NCBI GenBank assembly: GCA_028713125.1
Contig: JAQTOU010000002.1
Coordinates: 268,583 to 332,582 of the forward strand
Origin: Elusimicrobiales bacterium
Lineage (GTDB): Bacteria > Elusimicrobiota > Elusimicrobia > Elusimicrobiales > UBA9959
DNA length: 64,000 bases
Direction of reading: 5' to 3'
Each line of letters opens with the position of its first letter. Position 1 is the stretch's first letter. Shown one piece after another: positions 17,240 to 26,000 of the stretch. The notes below the pieces were generated by a model that saw only the letters and a list, made by a program, of their open reading frames with translations, had not been told where the DNA came from and did not search any database. The position numbers were made by a program, and so were the translations under genes.

Positions 17240-18181
17240 ATGGCACAAATGACCGAAAATAATAAATATAAATTCATCGCCGCGGTGATCGCGCTTTTCA
17301 TGGCGCCCTTCCTGATCCTGAGCAGCCACTTTATCTACGGCGAGAGCGAGCTGCAGAAGAAAGACACGCTGAGCTACCTCGAGCTGCGCACCAATACCGG
17401 CGCGGGGATAATTTCCGACGTGCTTAACCTGAATTACAGCCTTTACAGGCTGGCCGGGAGCAAGCCCGCGGCCGCGGCGATAAAGGAGGAGCTTGCCGCG
17501 AGGGTCAATTCGAACCCGTTCATCTATTCCGAGCTCGCCCTGCTCGGCCCGTCCGGCGCCGAGCTGGCCCGCTTTTCGGCCGATAAAAGCGTCAAGTCGC
17601 GCCTGGATTATTCCAAGAGCCAGGTGTTCGCCGAAGCGAAGCAGACTCTTTCTCCCGCGGGGGCCGTCGAGTACGGGGAGTACACGCCCCCGGCGCTGGT
17701 GCTTGCCGAACCGCTTATTAACAGCGGTTCCGTCCCGGCTTTTTACCTGGCGGGCAGGCTCAGCCTCGCCTATGTGGGGGAGGTGGTCCGCCTGATGGGC
17801 CGCAATTCCTATGGTAATTTCGGACTTGTGGATATGGGCGGGCAGGTGATAGCGGATTCGATGAGCATGTCCATAGTGAAGCCCGGGCTTAAAGCCCCGG
17901 CGGAGGTAGTAAAATTGCTTTCGCTGGCCGCCGCGCGGGACACTTCGAGTTTCGCGAGCGAGGTCTATTTCCGCGGCCGGGTGCTGCTGGTCTCCGTCTC
18001 CAATGTTGGCGGCTCGAAATGGTGGATCTACGAAATAATGGACGCCGCCGACCTGCCCGCGCGCAAGGCTTCCTCCTGGGCCTGGCGGGTGGTTCTCTCG
18101 GGGGTTTTCCTGATCCTGCTCTTCAGCGCCGTAACCTATAAACTGGCCCTGTACTGGCTCAAGCCGGAAAACAGGGTTTAA
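17240..18181 (+). CDS. Cache-domain membrane sensor without output domain
   Basis: A 313-residue protein with one N-terminal span (about 10-30) and one C-terminal span (about 280-303), enclosing a periplasmic domain of about 240 residues. YGNFGLVDMGGQVIADSMS resembles the ligand-binding half of dCache domains, with an upstream helix of the kind that carries the sensor stalk. The protein stops 13 residues after the second span; no HAMP, kinase, GGDEF or methyl-accepting module follows. It may act through a partner or be a remnant. The start may be the second ATG at 17249, which has AAGG at better spacing than ATG 17240. Confidence 0.6.
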   Translation: MAQMTENNKYKFIAAVIALFMAPFLILSSHFIYGESELQKKDTLSYLELRTNTGAGIISDVLNLNYSLYRLAGSKPAAAAIKEELAARVNSNPFIYSELALLGPSGAELARFSADKSVKSRLDYSKSQVFAEAKQTLSPAGAVEYGEYTPPALVLAEPLINSGSVPAFYLAGRLSLAYVGEVVRLMGRNSYGNFGLVDMGGQVIADSMSMSIVKPGLKAPAEVVKLLSLAAARDTSSFASEVYFRGRVLLVSVSNVGGSKWWIYEIMDAADLPARKASSWAWRVVLSGVFLILLFSAVTYKLALYWLKPENRV

Positions 18182-18246
18182 ACCGGGCTTGGGCCTTTCG
18201 GGTAAAAAGGAAGGGCCTTTCTGCCCTCGTTCCCCGGTTTCCCGCG

Positions 18247-18255
18247 TGGTATAAC
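18247..18255 (+). promoter_or_regulatory. extended -10 promoter directly before the exported amylase gene
   Basis: TGGTATAAC forms an extended -10 element ending 7 nt before ATG 18263. There is no Shine-Dalgarno, so transcription would begin at or next to the start codon (leaderless). Confidence 0.5.
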
Positions 18256-18262
18256 TTCTACG

Positions 18263-20245
18263 ATGGGGTTATACCGTCTTCTATTAAGCTCTATAAGCCT
18301 GCTGCTGCTGACGCTGCCGCCGGGCGTTCTTGCCTCCGGCCCGGAAGCTGAGCGCAGCGGCGCGTCCGCGCTGTTCGACGGGAATTCGCCGCTGCCGGCG
18401 CCCGAAGGGACGGCGGCGGGGAAAGAGCGCGACGCCAGCGCCGATTTTCTCAGGCAGATGAAGGAAGTCCTCTCCACGGGGGCCTGGGACGGGCCTTCCC
18501 CGAAAACGCGTCATTTTATCTTCAGGAATTCCGGCGAGGGCTGGACGGCGCAGGCGCAGAGCGTGGGGCTGGAGGGTTTCCTCTGGACCAAGAAAGAGCT
18601 TGAGGGAAAATACGGCGAGGCGGCCTTCTCCGGGCAGCTTAACGATTATTTCCTTTACCTGGACGGGCTGCTCAAGCCAGCCTCCTGGACGGGAGAATTG
18701 CGCGCCGCGCTTTCCGAGTTGAAAAATTCGCAGCTGCCCGACCGCGAGAAGAACGCCCGACTGAACGCCATCCTTGAAAATTACGTCTCCGGCCTGCAGG
18801 CTAATATGGAGAGATATGACGGCGCGGCCTGGGCGAAGAAAGCCCGCATCTACGAGCTTTTTCCGCGCGCCTATAACCTGGACGGCCGCCGTTCCGCCTC
18901 CGGTTTCAAGTCGCCGTCGGAGCCCTCTAAAACCCTTTTCTTCAGGGAATTCGGATCCTCTGATTTCGAAGTTATCAAGCGCATGGGGTTCGATACGGTG
19001 TGGCCCATGGGGATACTTCCGATAGGCGTGAGGGGCCAGACCGGGACCGGCGGCGGCTCGCCGTATTCTATCAGCGACCACGGAACCGTCAACCCGGACC
19101 TCGGCACCGAGAAGGATTTCAGCGATTTCGTGAAAAAGGCGCACCAGGCGGGCCTGAAAGTTATCGTGGATTTTGTCGTGAACCATACCTCGCTCGACTC
19201 CAGGCTGCTGGCGGAGAACCCGGACTACTTCGTCAGTTTCCGCTATGACGGGCCCTGCCCCAAAGACGGCTATTTCGAGAGTTACTGGAACGGAGGTAAA
19301 TATTGCGTGCACCACGGCGGCTTCGAGTACGGCAACGGGGTTTCCAGCTGGATAGATACCGCCCAGGTGAATTATTCCAATACGGCGCTGCGCGCCCGTA
19401 TGACGGACACCGTTAAAGGCTGGGTGACAAAGTTCGATGTGGACGGTTTCCGCGTCGACATGGCCTACCTGGCGCTGAACAACGTTTTCGCCCGCACCTG
19501 GCAGAAGAGCATGCCGCACGAAGAATTCTACCGCCAGCTCATCTGGACGGTAAAGGCGGCCAAGCCCTCCGCGGCCTTCATGGCCGAGGCTTACGCCTAC
19601 CAGGAGGATCTCGGCGCCTGCGGCTTCGATACAATTTACAGCAAGCAGGAGGACGCGAGGCCGGAGGGACAGACCGGCTGGTACAATTCCACCGAGGCCG
19701 GAAGCGCGGCCCAGATCCAGAGCGCGCTCAACAGGCAGGCTTTCCTCGCCTGGCAGACGGGCGGGGCGGGCTCCGTCATGTTCATCGGCAACCACGACGA
19801 ACCGGCCCCCGAGAAAATTTACGGCAAGCGCCTGCCCGCGGCTCTCGCTCTGACGCTGCTTTACCCGGGCTCCGTCATGATGTATTCCGGCGCGGAGATA
19901 GGTTACGACGCGGCCGTCCCCGCGGAGCATAAGCCGCTGCCTTTCAGCGTGCCCGCCGAGGTCGACTGGAACGGGGGGGACCCGGCCGTTAAAAACACCT
20001 ATAAGGAAGCCCTGGCCCTGGCGGCCCGCGTCCGCGCGGAACTTGGTGATTACGAGATCGAGCCGCTCTGGCCGGCCCCCGGGCAGGCCTGGGCCGGCTA
20101 TATACTTAAGTCCAAGGCCAAGCCCGGCATGCGGCGGGCCATTATAGGCAATATAACCTGGAACGGTACGGCGGCGGATGTTCCGCAGGCCGGGTTCAGC
20201 GGCCGCCTGGAGCCGGGAGAATACCGTCTTTTAGAGCTCCGCTGA
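18263..20245 (+). CDS. exported GH13 alpha-amylase-family enzyme
   Basis: A 660-residue glycoside hydrolase family 13 enzyme with a signal peptide (1-24, cleavage after VLAS). A helical N-terminal region of about 190 residues with no recognised fold precedes the (beta/alpha)8 domain. GH13 motifs are present: I VDFVVNHTS near 305, II GFRVDMAY with nucleophile Asp399, III FMAEAYAY with acid Glu442, and IV IGNHDEP with Asp512. The C-terminal beta domain ends GRLEPGEYRLLEL. It probably hydrolyses or rearranges alpha-glucans in the periplasm or outside the cell. The neighbouring gene is a second GH13 without signal peptide, suggesting use of glucan on both sides of the membrane. Exact bond specificity is not readable. 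Confidence 0.87.
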   Translation: MGLYRLLLSSISLLLLTLPPGVLASGPEAERSGASALFDGNSPLPAPEGTAAGKERDASADFLRQMKEVLSTGAWDGPSPKTRHFIFRNSGEGWTAQAQSVGLEGFLWTKKELEGKYGEAAFSGQLNDYFLYLDGLLKPASWTGELRAALSELKNSQLPDREKNARLNAILENYVSGLQANMERYDGAAWAKKARIYELFPRAYNLDGRRSASGFKSPSEPSKTLFFREFGSSDFEVIKRMGFDTVWPMGILPIGVRGQTGTGGGSPYSISDHGTVNPDLGTEKDFSDFVKKAHQAGLKVIVDFVVNHTSLDSRLLAENPDYFVSFRYDGPCPKDGYFESYWNGGKYCVHHGGFEYGNGVSSWIDTAQVNYSNTALRARMTDTVKGWVTKFDVDGFRVDMAYLALNNVFARTWQKSMPHEEFYRQLIWTVKAAKPSAAFMAEAYAYQEDLGACGFDTIYSKQEDARPEGQTGWYNSTEAGSAAQIQSALNRQAFLAWQTGGAGSVMFIGNHDEPAPEKIYGKRLPAALALTLLYPGSVMMYSGAEIGYDAAVPAEHKPLPFSVPAEVDWNGGDPAVKNTYKEALALAARVRAELGDYEIEPLWPAPGQAWAGYILKSKAKPGMRRAIIGNITWNGTAADVPQAGFSGRLEPGEYRLLELR

Positions 20246-20254
20246 TGCCGGATT

Positions 20255-20263
20255 TGCTATAAT
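20255..20263 (+). promoter_or_regulatory. extended -10 promoter for the second GH13 gene
   Basis: TGCTATAAT is a good extended -10 element 45 nt before ATG 20309, leaving a leader that contains the SD GGGAGGG. It shows the two amylase genes can be transcribed separately. Confidence 0.55.
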
Positions 20264-20308
20264 TATCCGGGGATTTCCGATTTTTAACCGTCAACGAAAG
20301 GGAGGGAT

Positions 20309-21805
20309 ATGCTGCGTTCAAACCCGCATTTGATAGAGATCAATACCAGGCTGTGGCTCAAGCAGCTGCGGGTCAAGTATTCCCTGCCCGAGATGAATCT
20401 TTCCGCGGTGCCCGACGATGAATGGCAGGAGCTTCGCCACCTCGGTTTCGACATAATCTGGCTGGTCGGCGTGTGGGAGCCCAGCCCCGAATCCGAGCGC
20501 ATAGCGCGCGAGGACAAGGCCCTGCTGGAGGACCTGAAAAATATCCCGCCCGGCTTCGGGCCTGAGGCCGTCGGGCCCTCTCCATATTCCGTCCACTGGT
20601 ACCGCCTTAACGAAGACCTCGGCTTCGAGTGGGAGCTGAAAGCCCTCAAGGAGAAGCTTAACTCCATGGGCATGAAGCTGATGGTCGACCTGGTCTCCAA
20701 CCATACCGCGAAGGACAACCCCTATATAAAAGAGTGCCCGGACTGTTTCATAAACGGTACGGAAGATGATTTCAAAGCGCACCCGGACTGGTTCTTCGAA
20801 ATGGCCGACGGGGAGAAAAAGCGCTATATAGCCTATGGGCGCGATCCCAATTTCCCTCCCTGGACGGACAGCGCCCAGCTCAACTATTTCAACCCGGCGA
20901 CCCGGGAACGGATGCTTTCCGTGCTCCTGCGGATCGCCGACATGGCCGACGGCGTGCGCTGCGACATGGTGATGCTGACGCTTAACGAGATCCACGATAC
21001 TACGTGGGGCCCTCTTCTCAGCCGCGGCGGCTACAAGCGCCCCCAGGACGAGTTCTGGGAGAGCGCTATCAAGGCGGTGACCGAAAAACACCCCGGTTTC
21101 ATCTTCCTGGCCGAAGTTTATTGGGGACTCGAGTGGCGCGTGCAGCAGATAGGCTTCGATTATACCTATGATAAGGGCACCTATGACCGTCTCCGCTTCC
21201 AGGGAGCGCAGGAGCTGCGCGGCCACCTGCGGGCCGAGAAGCTTTACCAGAAGCGCTCAGCGCGGTTCATAGACAACCACGACGAGCAGCCCTCGATCAG
21301 CGTTTTCGGCAGGCAGAAATCCCTGGCCGCCGCTGTCGTGGTCGCCACTATAAAGGGCCTGCGGTTCTACAATGACAACCAGGTGGACGGCATAAAGATG
21401 CGCATCCCGCTGCAGCTCAATGAACTTTATGAGCGGACTCCCGACCAGGAAGTGAAGAAGTTTTACGCCAAGCTGCTGAAGATCACCGACCACCCCGCTT
21501 TCCACGGGGGGGAGTGGGCGCTGATCGACGTGCGCCCCTGCGACCAGGAAAACACCACCAACGCCAATATGCTGGCCTGGTCCTGGGCCCAGCGCCGGAC
21601 CCTCAAGGTCATAGTGGTGAATTATTCAGCCGAGGTATCCTGCGGCGTGGTGAACGTCAATATCAAGAGCGAGGGCGAGACCACCGCCATCTTCGAGGAG
21701 CTCTCCGACCGCTTCTTCTCCTTTAAATCCTCCGAGCTGGCCGGCGGCCTCCGCCTCCAGCAGATGCCCCCCTACTCCGCCTACATCTTCGACGTAGAAT
21801 TCTAA
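20309..21805 (+). CDS. cytosolic GH13 alpha-amylase-family enzyme
   Basis: A 498-residue protein without a signal peptide, starting at an ATG with strong SD (GGGAGGG). GH13 motifs: MVDLVSNHTA near 125, GVRCDMVML with Asp219, FLAEVYW with Glu269, and IDNHDE with Asp325. The N-terminus (NPHLIEINTRLWLKQLRVKY) matches cytosolic GH13 enzymes that often act on glycogen-like or maltooligosaccharide substrates and sit next to glucan-metabolic genes. The C-terminal beta domain is short and ends AYIFDVEF. It may work with the exported enzyme upstream: import of oligosaccharides then internal breakdown. Hydrolase and transferase activities cannot be separated by eye. Confidence 0.85.
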   Translation: MLRSNPHLIEINTRLWLKQLRVKYSLPEMNLSAVPDDEWQELRHLGFDIIWLVGVWEPSPESERIAREDKALLEDLKNIPPGFGPEAVGPSPYSVHWYRLNEDLGFEWELKALKEKLNSMGMKLMVDLVSNHTAKDNPYIKECPDCFINGTEDDFKAHPDWFFEMADGEKKRYIAYGRDPNFPPWTDSAQLNYFNPATRERMLSVLLRIADMADGVRCDMVMLTLNEIHDTTWGPLLSRGGYKRPQDEFWESAIKAVTEKHPGFIFLAEVYWGLEWRVQQIGFDYTYDKGTYDRLRFQGAQELRGHLRAEKLYQKRSARFIDNHDEQPSISVFGRQKSLAAAVVVATIKGLRFYNDNQVDGIKMRIPLQLNELYERTPDQEVKKFYAKLLKITDHPAFHGGEWALIDVRPCDQENTTNANMLAWSWAQRRTLKVIVVNYSAEVSCGVVNVNIKSEGETTAIFEELSDRFFSFKSSELAGGLRLQQMPPYSAYIFDVEF

Positions 21806-21821
21806 AACTTAGCGTTAAGCG

Positions 21822-21853
21822 AAAGGCCGGCGGATATCCGCCGGCCTTTTCTT
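21822..21853 (+). terminator. terminator of the GH13 gene
   Basis: A perfect palindrome, 21822-21835 with 21836-21849 (AAAGGCCGGCGGAT and its complement), followed by T-rich TCTTT. It can act on both strands and separates the gene from the repeat element that follows. Confidence 0.8.
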
Positions 21854-21859
21854 TATAAC

Positions 21860-22191
21860 GGACCGCGAGATGCGAAGTCGGGGCGGCAAGGGTATGGGCC
21901 CGGCGGGCGCGCTATCGGCCACACCGTGGCCGCGCTCACCCCTCGGCCTCCGCTCTTACGTAAGCTCCGGCCTGCGGGAAGGCCCGCCGAACCCATACCC
22001 TTGCCACCCCTCCGCTCATGTTTCCAATCAGCACATCTTACGTTAGGCTGCGTAGCCTGGCGGAGACCGTGGGGGCAGGGTTAGCAAAACCTTCCGTAGG
22101 ACGAGGCTTGCGTAGCGCCGAGGACGGAGGAGGAGCGAGGCCACGATGTGGCCGAGCGCGTTTTGCGTTCCTGCCCCCACGGTAGGCCGCC
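21860..22191. repeat. composite inverted-repeat element, copy A
   Basis: Fills the 435-bp gap between convergent genes. Left end has GACCGCGAGATGC. Module 1: arms GGGGCGGCAAGGGTATGGG (21880-21898) and its near-perfect complement (21992-22010, one mismatch), with an inner 7-bp hairpin CGGCCAC-ACC-GTGGCCG (21916-21932). Module 2: arms ACCGTGGGGGCAGG (22066-22079) and perfect complement (22170-22183), with hairpin GGCCAC-GAT-GTGGCC (22139-22153). Right end GGTAGGCCGCCC. Short ORFs inside follow the palindromes and are not conserved in frame. Confidence 0.9.
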
Positions 22192-22241
22192 CAGCAGTCT
22201 GTATGCAATGCAGTGTTTACCAAGGAGCAGTGCGGTGTCGC

Positions 22242-22970
22242 TTACGGTTCGCGGGCGAGGGTGTAGGCGGCGACGGAGCGGGCGCCGGCTTTTTTTAGTT
22301 CGGAGGCGAGTTCGTCGAGGGTGGCGAGGGTGGTGGCTACGTCGTCGACGAGGAGGATGTTGCGGCCTTTCACGAGTTCGGGTTTGGCGACAGCGAAGGC
22401 GCCGGAGATGTTGGCTTTTCTTTTTTCTTTGGAGAGGGTGGTCTGGCTACGGGTGTTCCTGGTCCTGGTCGAGACGTCCTTCAGGTGGAAAAGATTGCAG
22501 TGGGCCGCGAGGGCGGCGGCCAGGAGCTCGGCCTGGTTGAAGCCGCGCTCCCTGCGCTTGGCCGGGTGCAGCGGTACCGCTACGGAAAAATTGTAGGGGG
22601 CAAGCTCGGGGAAACCGGTAAAGGCGTCGGCCATTTCGGCGGCCAGGAATACCGCCAGGTCTTCTCGCGCCCTGTATTTGAAAGTGTGGACCAGCGAGCG
22701 CAGCTGGGGGTTGAAGACGAAGGCCGAGCGGGCCAGGGCCAGCGAACGCGGGGCCCCGCCGCGGCAGTCGCGGCAGGCCCGGCCGCCGTCGTCCAGGGGC
22801 AGCCCGCAGACCTCGCAGCGAAGCTCCGGGAGCGGTTCAAGCAGTGCGGTGCAGCCTGGGCAGAGCGGCTTGGACTCCAGGTAATGCAGGTCCAGCCCGC
22901 AATGCGCGCAGGGCCGCGGCAGCAGCGCGTTCAAAAGCCACTTCCCGGCCTTAATAATTCCCGATTTCAT
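22242..22970 (-). CDS. comF: ComF-family phosphoribosyltransferase-like protein
   Basis: A 242-residue ComF protein, linked in competent bacteria to uptake or processing of transforming DNA; its biochemical role is still unclear. Two pairs of zinc knuckles open the protein (CAHC, CPGC then CEVC, CRDC; residues about 21-68), followed by a type I phosphoribosyltransferase fold with the PRPP loop ILLVDDVATTLATL near 210. VPLHPAKRRERGFNQAELLA near 130 is the ComF signature. Length is normal. AGTCGGGAATCC-type repeat sequence sits upstream and GGGGGAAGA gives a plausible SD. The gene ends beside repeat copy A and starts 38 nt after the SprA-like stop, so both may share a transcript. Confidence 0.9.
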   Translation of the reverse strand: MKSGIIKAGKWLLNALLPRPCAHCGLDLHYLESKPLCPGCTALLEPLPELRCEVCGLPLDDGGRACRDCRGGAPRSLALARSAFVFNPQLRSLVHTFKYRAREDLAVFLAAEMADAFTGFPELAPYNFSVAVPLHPAKRRERGFNQAELLAAALAAHCNLFHLKDVSTRTRNTRSQTTLSKEKRKANISGAFAVAKPELVKGRNILLVDDVATTLATLDELASELKKAGARSVAAYTLAREP

Positions 22971-23008
22971 TCTTCCCCCGACCCCCCGGATTCCCGACTC
23001 CCCCGAAT

Positions 23009-26000
23009 TTAGAACTGGAACGTCAGCGTGCTCCCGGCCTGGTAGGAAAGATATTCTTCCTGCTTCAGATACTTATGCCAGAAGCGCTGGAGCCCGGCGT
23101 TGAAAGTCAGGCGGAGGTTCTTCGCCGCTTCATAGTCCGCGCTTGAGTTGAGCGAGAACAGCCGGTTATTGTCCGCGATGGTAATTGGCGAGGACTTGAT
23201 CGCGTAGCTTAGCGTCGTCGTCCAGACTATCCGGTTGGTGAAAAGTATGGCCTTCTTCATGAAAGGGAGCTTCAGGCCTTTAGGCAGCTGGAAGTCGGAC
23301 TTTATCAGCATGCTGGGCGTTATCGTCCTGGTATTCGCCGTTATCACGCCCAGGGCGGCCTTGGTTTTGTCGGAGGCATAATCCATCTTCGGGGTGAAGC
23401 GGAATTTCTTGTAGTCGAAAGTTCCCTGCAGCGTGGCGTCGTCATGTCTGGTGACCTGGGTGAGCTGGTTCACGCGCAGGTCCTTCTTGTCGGTGAGGCG
23501 CAAATTGTAGCTGGCGGCGGTATCTATCTTGTTGAGGAGCTTGAAGCGCAGGTCGGTCCCGTAGGTCCCGGAGGTGTCGAGGGAAACCGCCTTTACCTCG
23601 TTGGTGTTGCGGGAATACTTCAGGTTGATGGTGGCGCTCTGCGCCCAGCGGCGGGCCCGCACCAGGGTTTCTAGCTGCGAGAGGGACAGTATCATGTCAG
23701 GGAAGGTGCGGTTGACGCTTTTTGAAATGGTCCCGGTCACTTCGGAGCGCTGCACCGAGTTGCTGAAATTATTGGTCAGCGAAAGAGTGTTGAGCGGCGC
23801 CGCCGAGCCCTTGAAGCTGTAGCCCTCGAAAGGCTGCCAGCGCTGCGTGGAACTTACCGTGTCGCGCAGCGTGACGGAATTGCGCAGCGCGAAGCGGCTG
23901 GCGGGTCTCATGGAGTCCCTCAGCCAGAGGCGTGACCTGGTATTGTATTCCTTCTCCACGTTGGTCCAGGAGTCGCCGTCCTGGATCTGGTAGTTGGAGG
24001 AAAGAACCATGGAGCGCAGCAGGCGGTTGCGGGGGATGAGGTCGTTCAGATTGAGGGTGAGGCTCACGCCGCCCTGCGCGGTGCGGTTCACGCTCTTGAT
24101 GCTGCCGGTATTGAAGACCGCCGAAGACTGCGCCACCGTGACGGTGGTGATATTCAGATTGTTGCTCTCCATGGTGGTGACGGAGTAGTTAGCCGACGGG
24201 TTCAGCCAGCGCGCTATCAGAAGGTTGGAGTTCAGGTCCACGGTCTGCTGCATGGACTTGTTATAGCGCTCCGATTTAAGCGGGTCTGAAAGCGGCGCGC
24301 GCTCCTCCCTGGCGGTCTGCAGCGAATAGCCCGGATTTAAGGAGGAACCGTTCCAGGGGATGAAGGAGAGCTTCGCGCCGTAGACGTCGGTGCGCTCCTT
24401 GGTTTCGAACAGGCCGCCCGTCGCCATCAGGCGGCCGGCGTCATAGTTGACCTTGCTGCTGCCCAGCGAATAATTAAGGTTGATCGAGCGCGGCAGCACC
24501 GGCAAGGCGCCCGGCACCGAATAGGCCAGGTTCGCGGCGTAAAGGTCCCTGTCGTCCCTGCGGCTGAGCAGGCTGTAGTCGGTTACGCCCTTTGAGTAGT
24601 TGAGGCCGAGCTTGGGCAGCGCCCCGATACTGAGGTTGCCGGAGGCCGTACCGTCGAATTTCTTCACGCGCCCCTGCTGCAGGGAATTTACCAGGTTGTT
24701 CGATCCGGTGACCAGCGTATTTGGCGTCACTGTCACCTGGCGGGCGGCCGTGATGTTCACCGGGAAGAAGGCCATCCGGGTGATATTGAGGTAGCCGGTC
24801 TGCTGCTCATTGTCCTGGTTGGCGATAGCGGTGACCGGTGTCTGGAAACTGCGGTCCACGTAGCGGTGCTTGCCGCCGAAGCTGAGCCAGCCGGGGATCT
24901 CGAAAGCGCCCTCCACTTTGCGGGCATTGCCTATGCGCATGAGCGGAGCGGCCACGTGCAACTCGTTGAAATAAACCACGCCTGTGTGGGAGTTCCCGTC
25001 CTTGGCCTCGATACCTACGATGAACTGCGGCACCTGCTGGAGGCTGGGGGTTCCGCGGGAGGAGATCTCCACTCCCAATGTGGACGGGACCCAGATATCC
25101 GGTATCTTGTCTCCGGATATATCCTCCTGTGCTACGGTGATAAGTTTCCAGCCGGTGAAGTTAAGCGGCACCGAGGCCTTGAAGTAGTTGTTGATGTCGC
25201 CGGCCTGGATAAAGAACGAGGCTCCTGTATTTATGCCGCTCTCGCTTTTTACGAGGAAGCGGACTTTCTCGTGCTGGGAAATATCTATTGCCGTAGTGAA
25301 CTTGCGGTAGACATAGACCGTGGAGGTTGAATCGATATTGGCGTAGTTCAGCGCCAGGGACTGCTCCGTGAGGGAGCTCGAATTGCTCTTCTGCTTCTGC
25401 TCGGAAGCGGAGCCATAGAGGTCGTTATAGACGGCGGTCGCGTCTCCTCCCGCCTCGTGGATGGGCGTATAGCCCGGGTTATCCAGGTTGTTGACCCCTA
25501 TGGCCTCAAGGGAACCCGTATTGGTGCTTGACTGTACGGTCCAGGTGTTGCCTACGGCGGAGATGCGGGCGATCTTGATCACCCCGGCGGCCGCCGACAG
25601 GGCGCCCTTGCGCAGCGTGATGCGCACCTGTTTTATGGCGTTCCATTTGTAGGTGTCGGTGGAAGTTATCGCCAGCGGCTTGTACAGCGTATGCCATTTG
25701 CCGTCTGTAAAGTCGATGCGGTTCTTCAGGGCGTTGGAGTCTCCGGTGTCTATGAACTTAGAGCCGTTCACGTAGCCGAAGCTGCCGCCGGTAAAGTCCT
25801 GCGCGTCGAGGCGGCCGTTCTTGTTGAGGTCTTCCGAATCCAGGCGGCCGTTGGCCGCGCCGTAGCGCTTTTCGCTGGAACCGACTTTGTAAAGCCAGCC
25901 GATATCCTCCGAGCTGGAAACCTGCTCGTCGCAATTGAGGTCCTCGCTTTTCGGGGAGTGGTTGAGCACCAGACCGGAAGCGCAGGAAAAACTCTGGCCG

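Noticed and set aside
21860-22191. CRISPR array or attC-type integron site as explanation of the repeats
   Set aside because: There are no regularly spaced short units with variable spacers, and no cas or integrase gene is in the window. The copies are far apart and are longer than attC sites.
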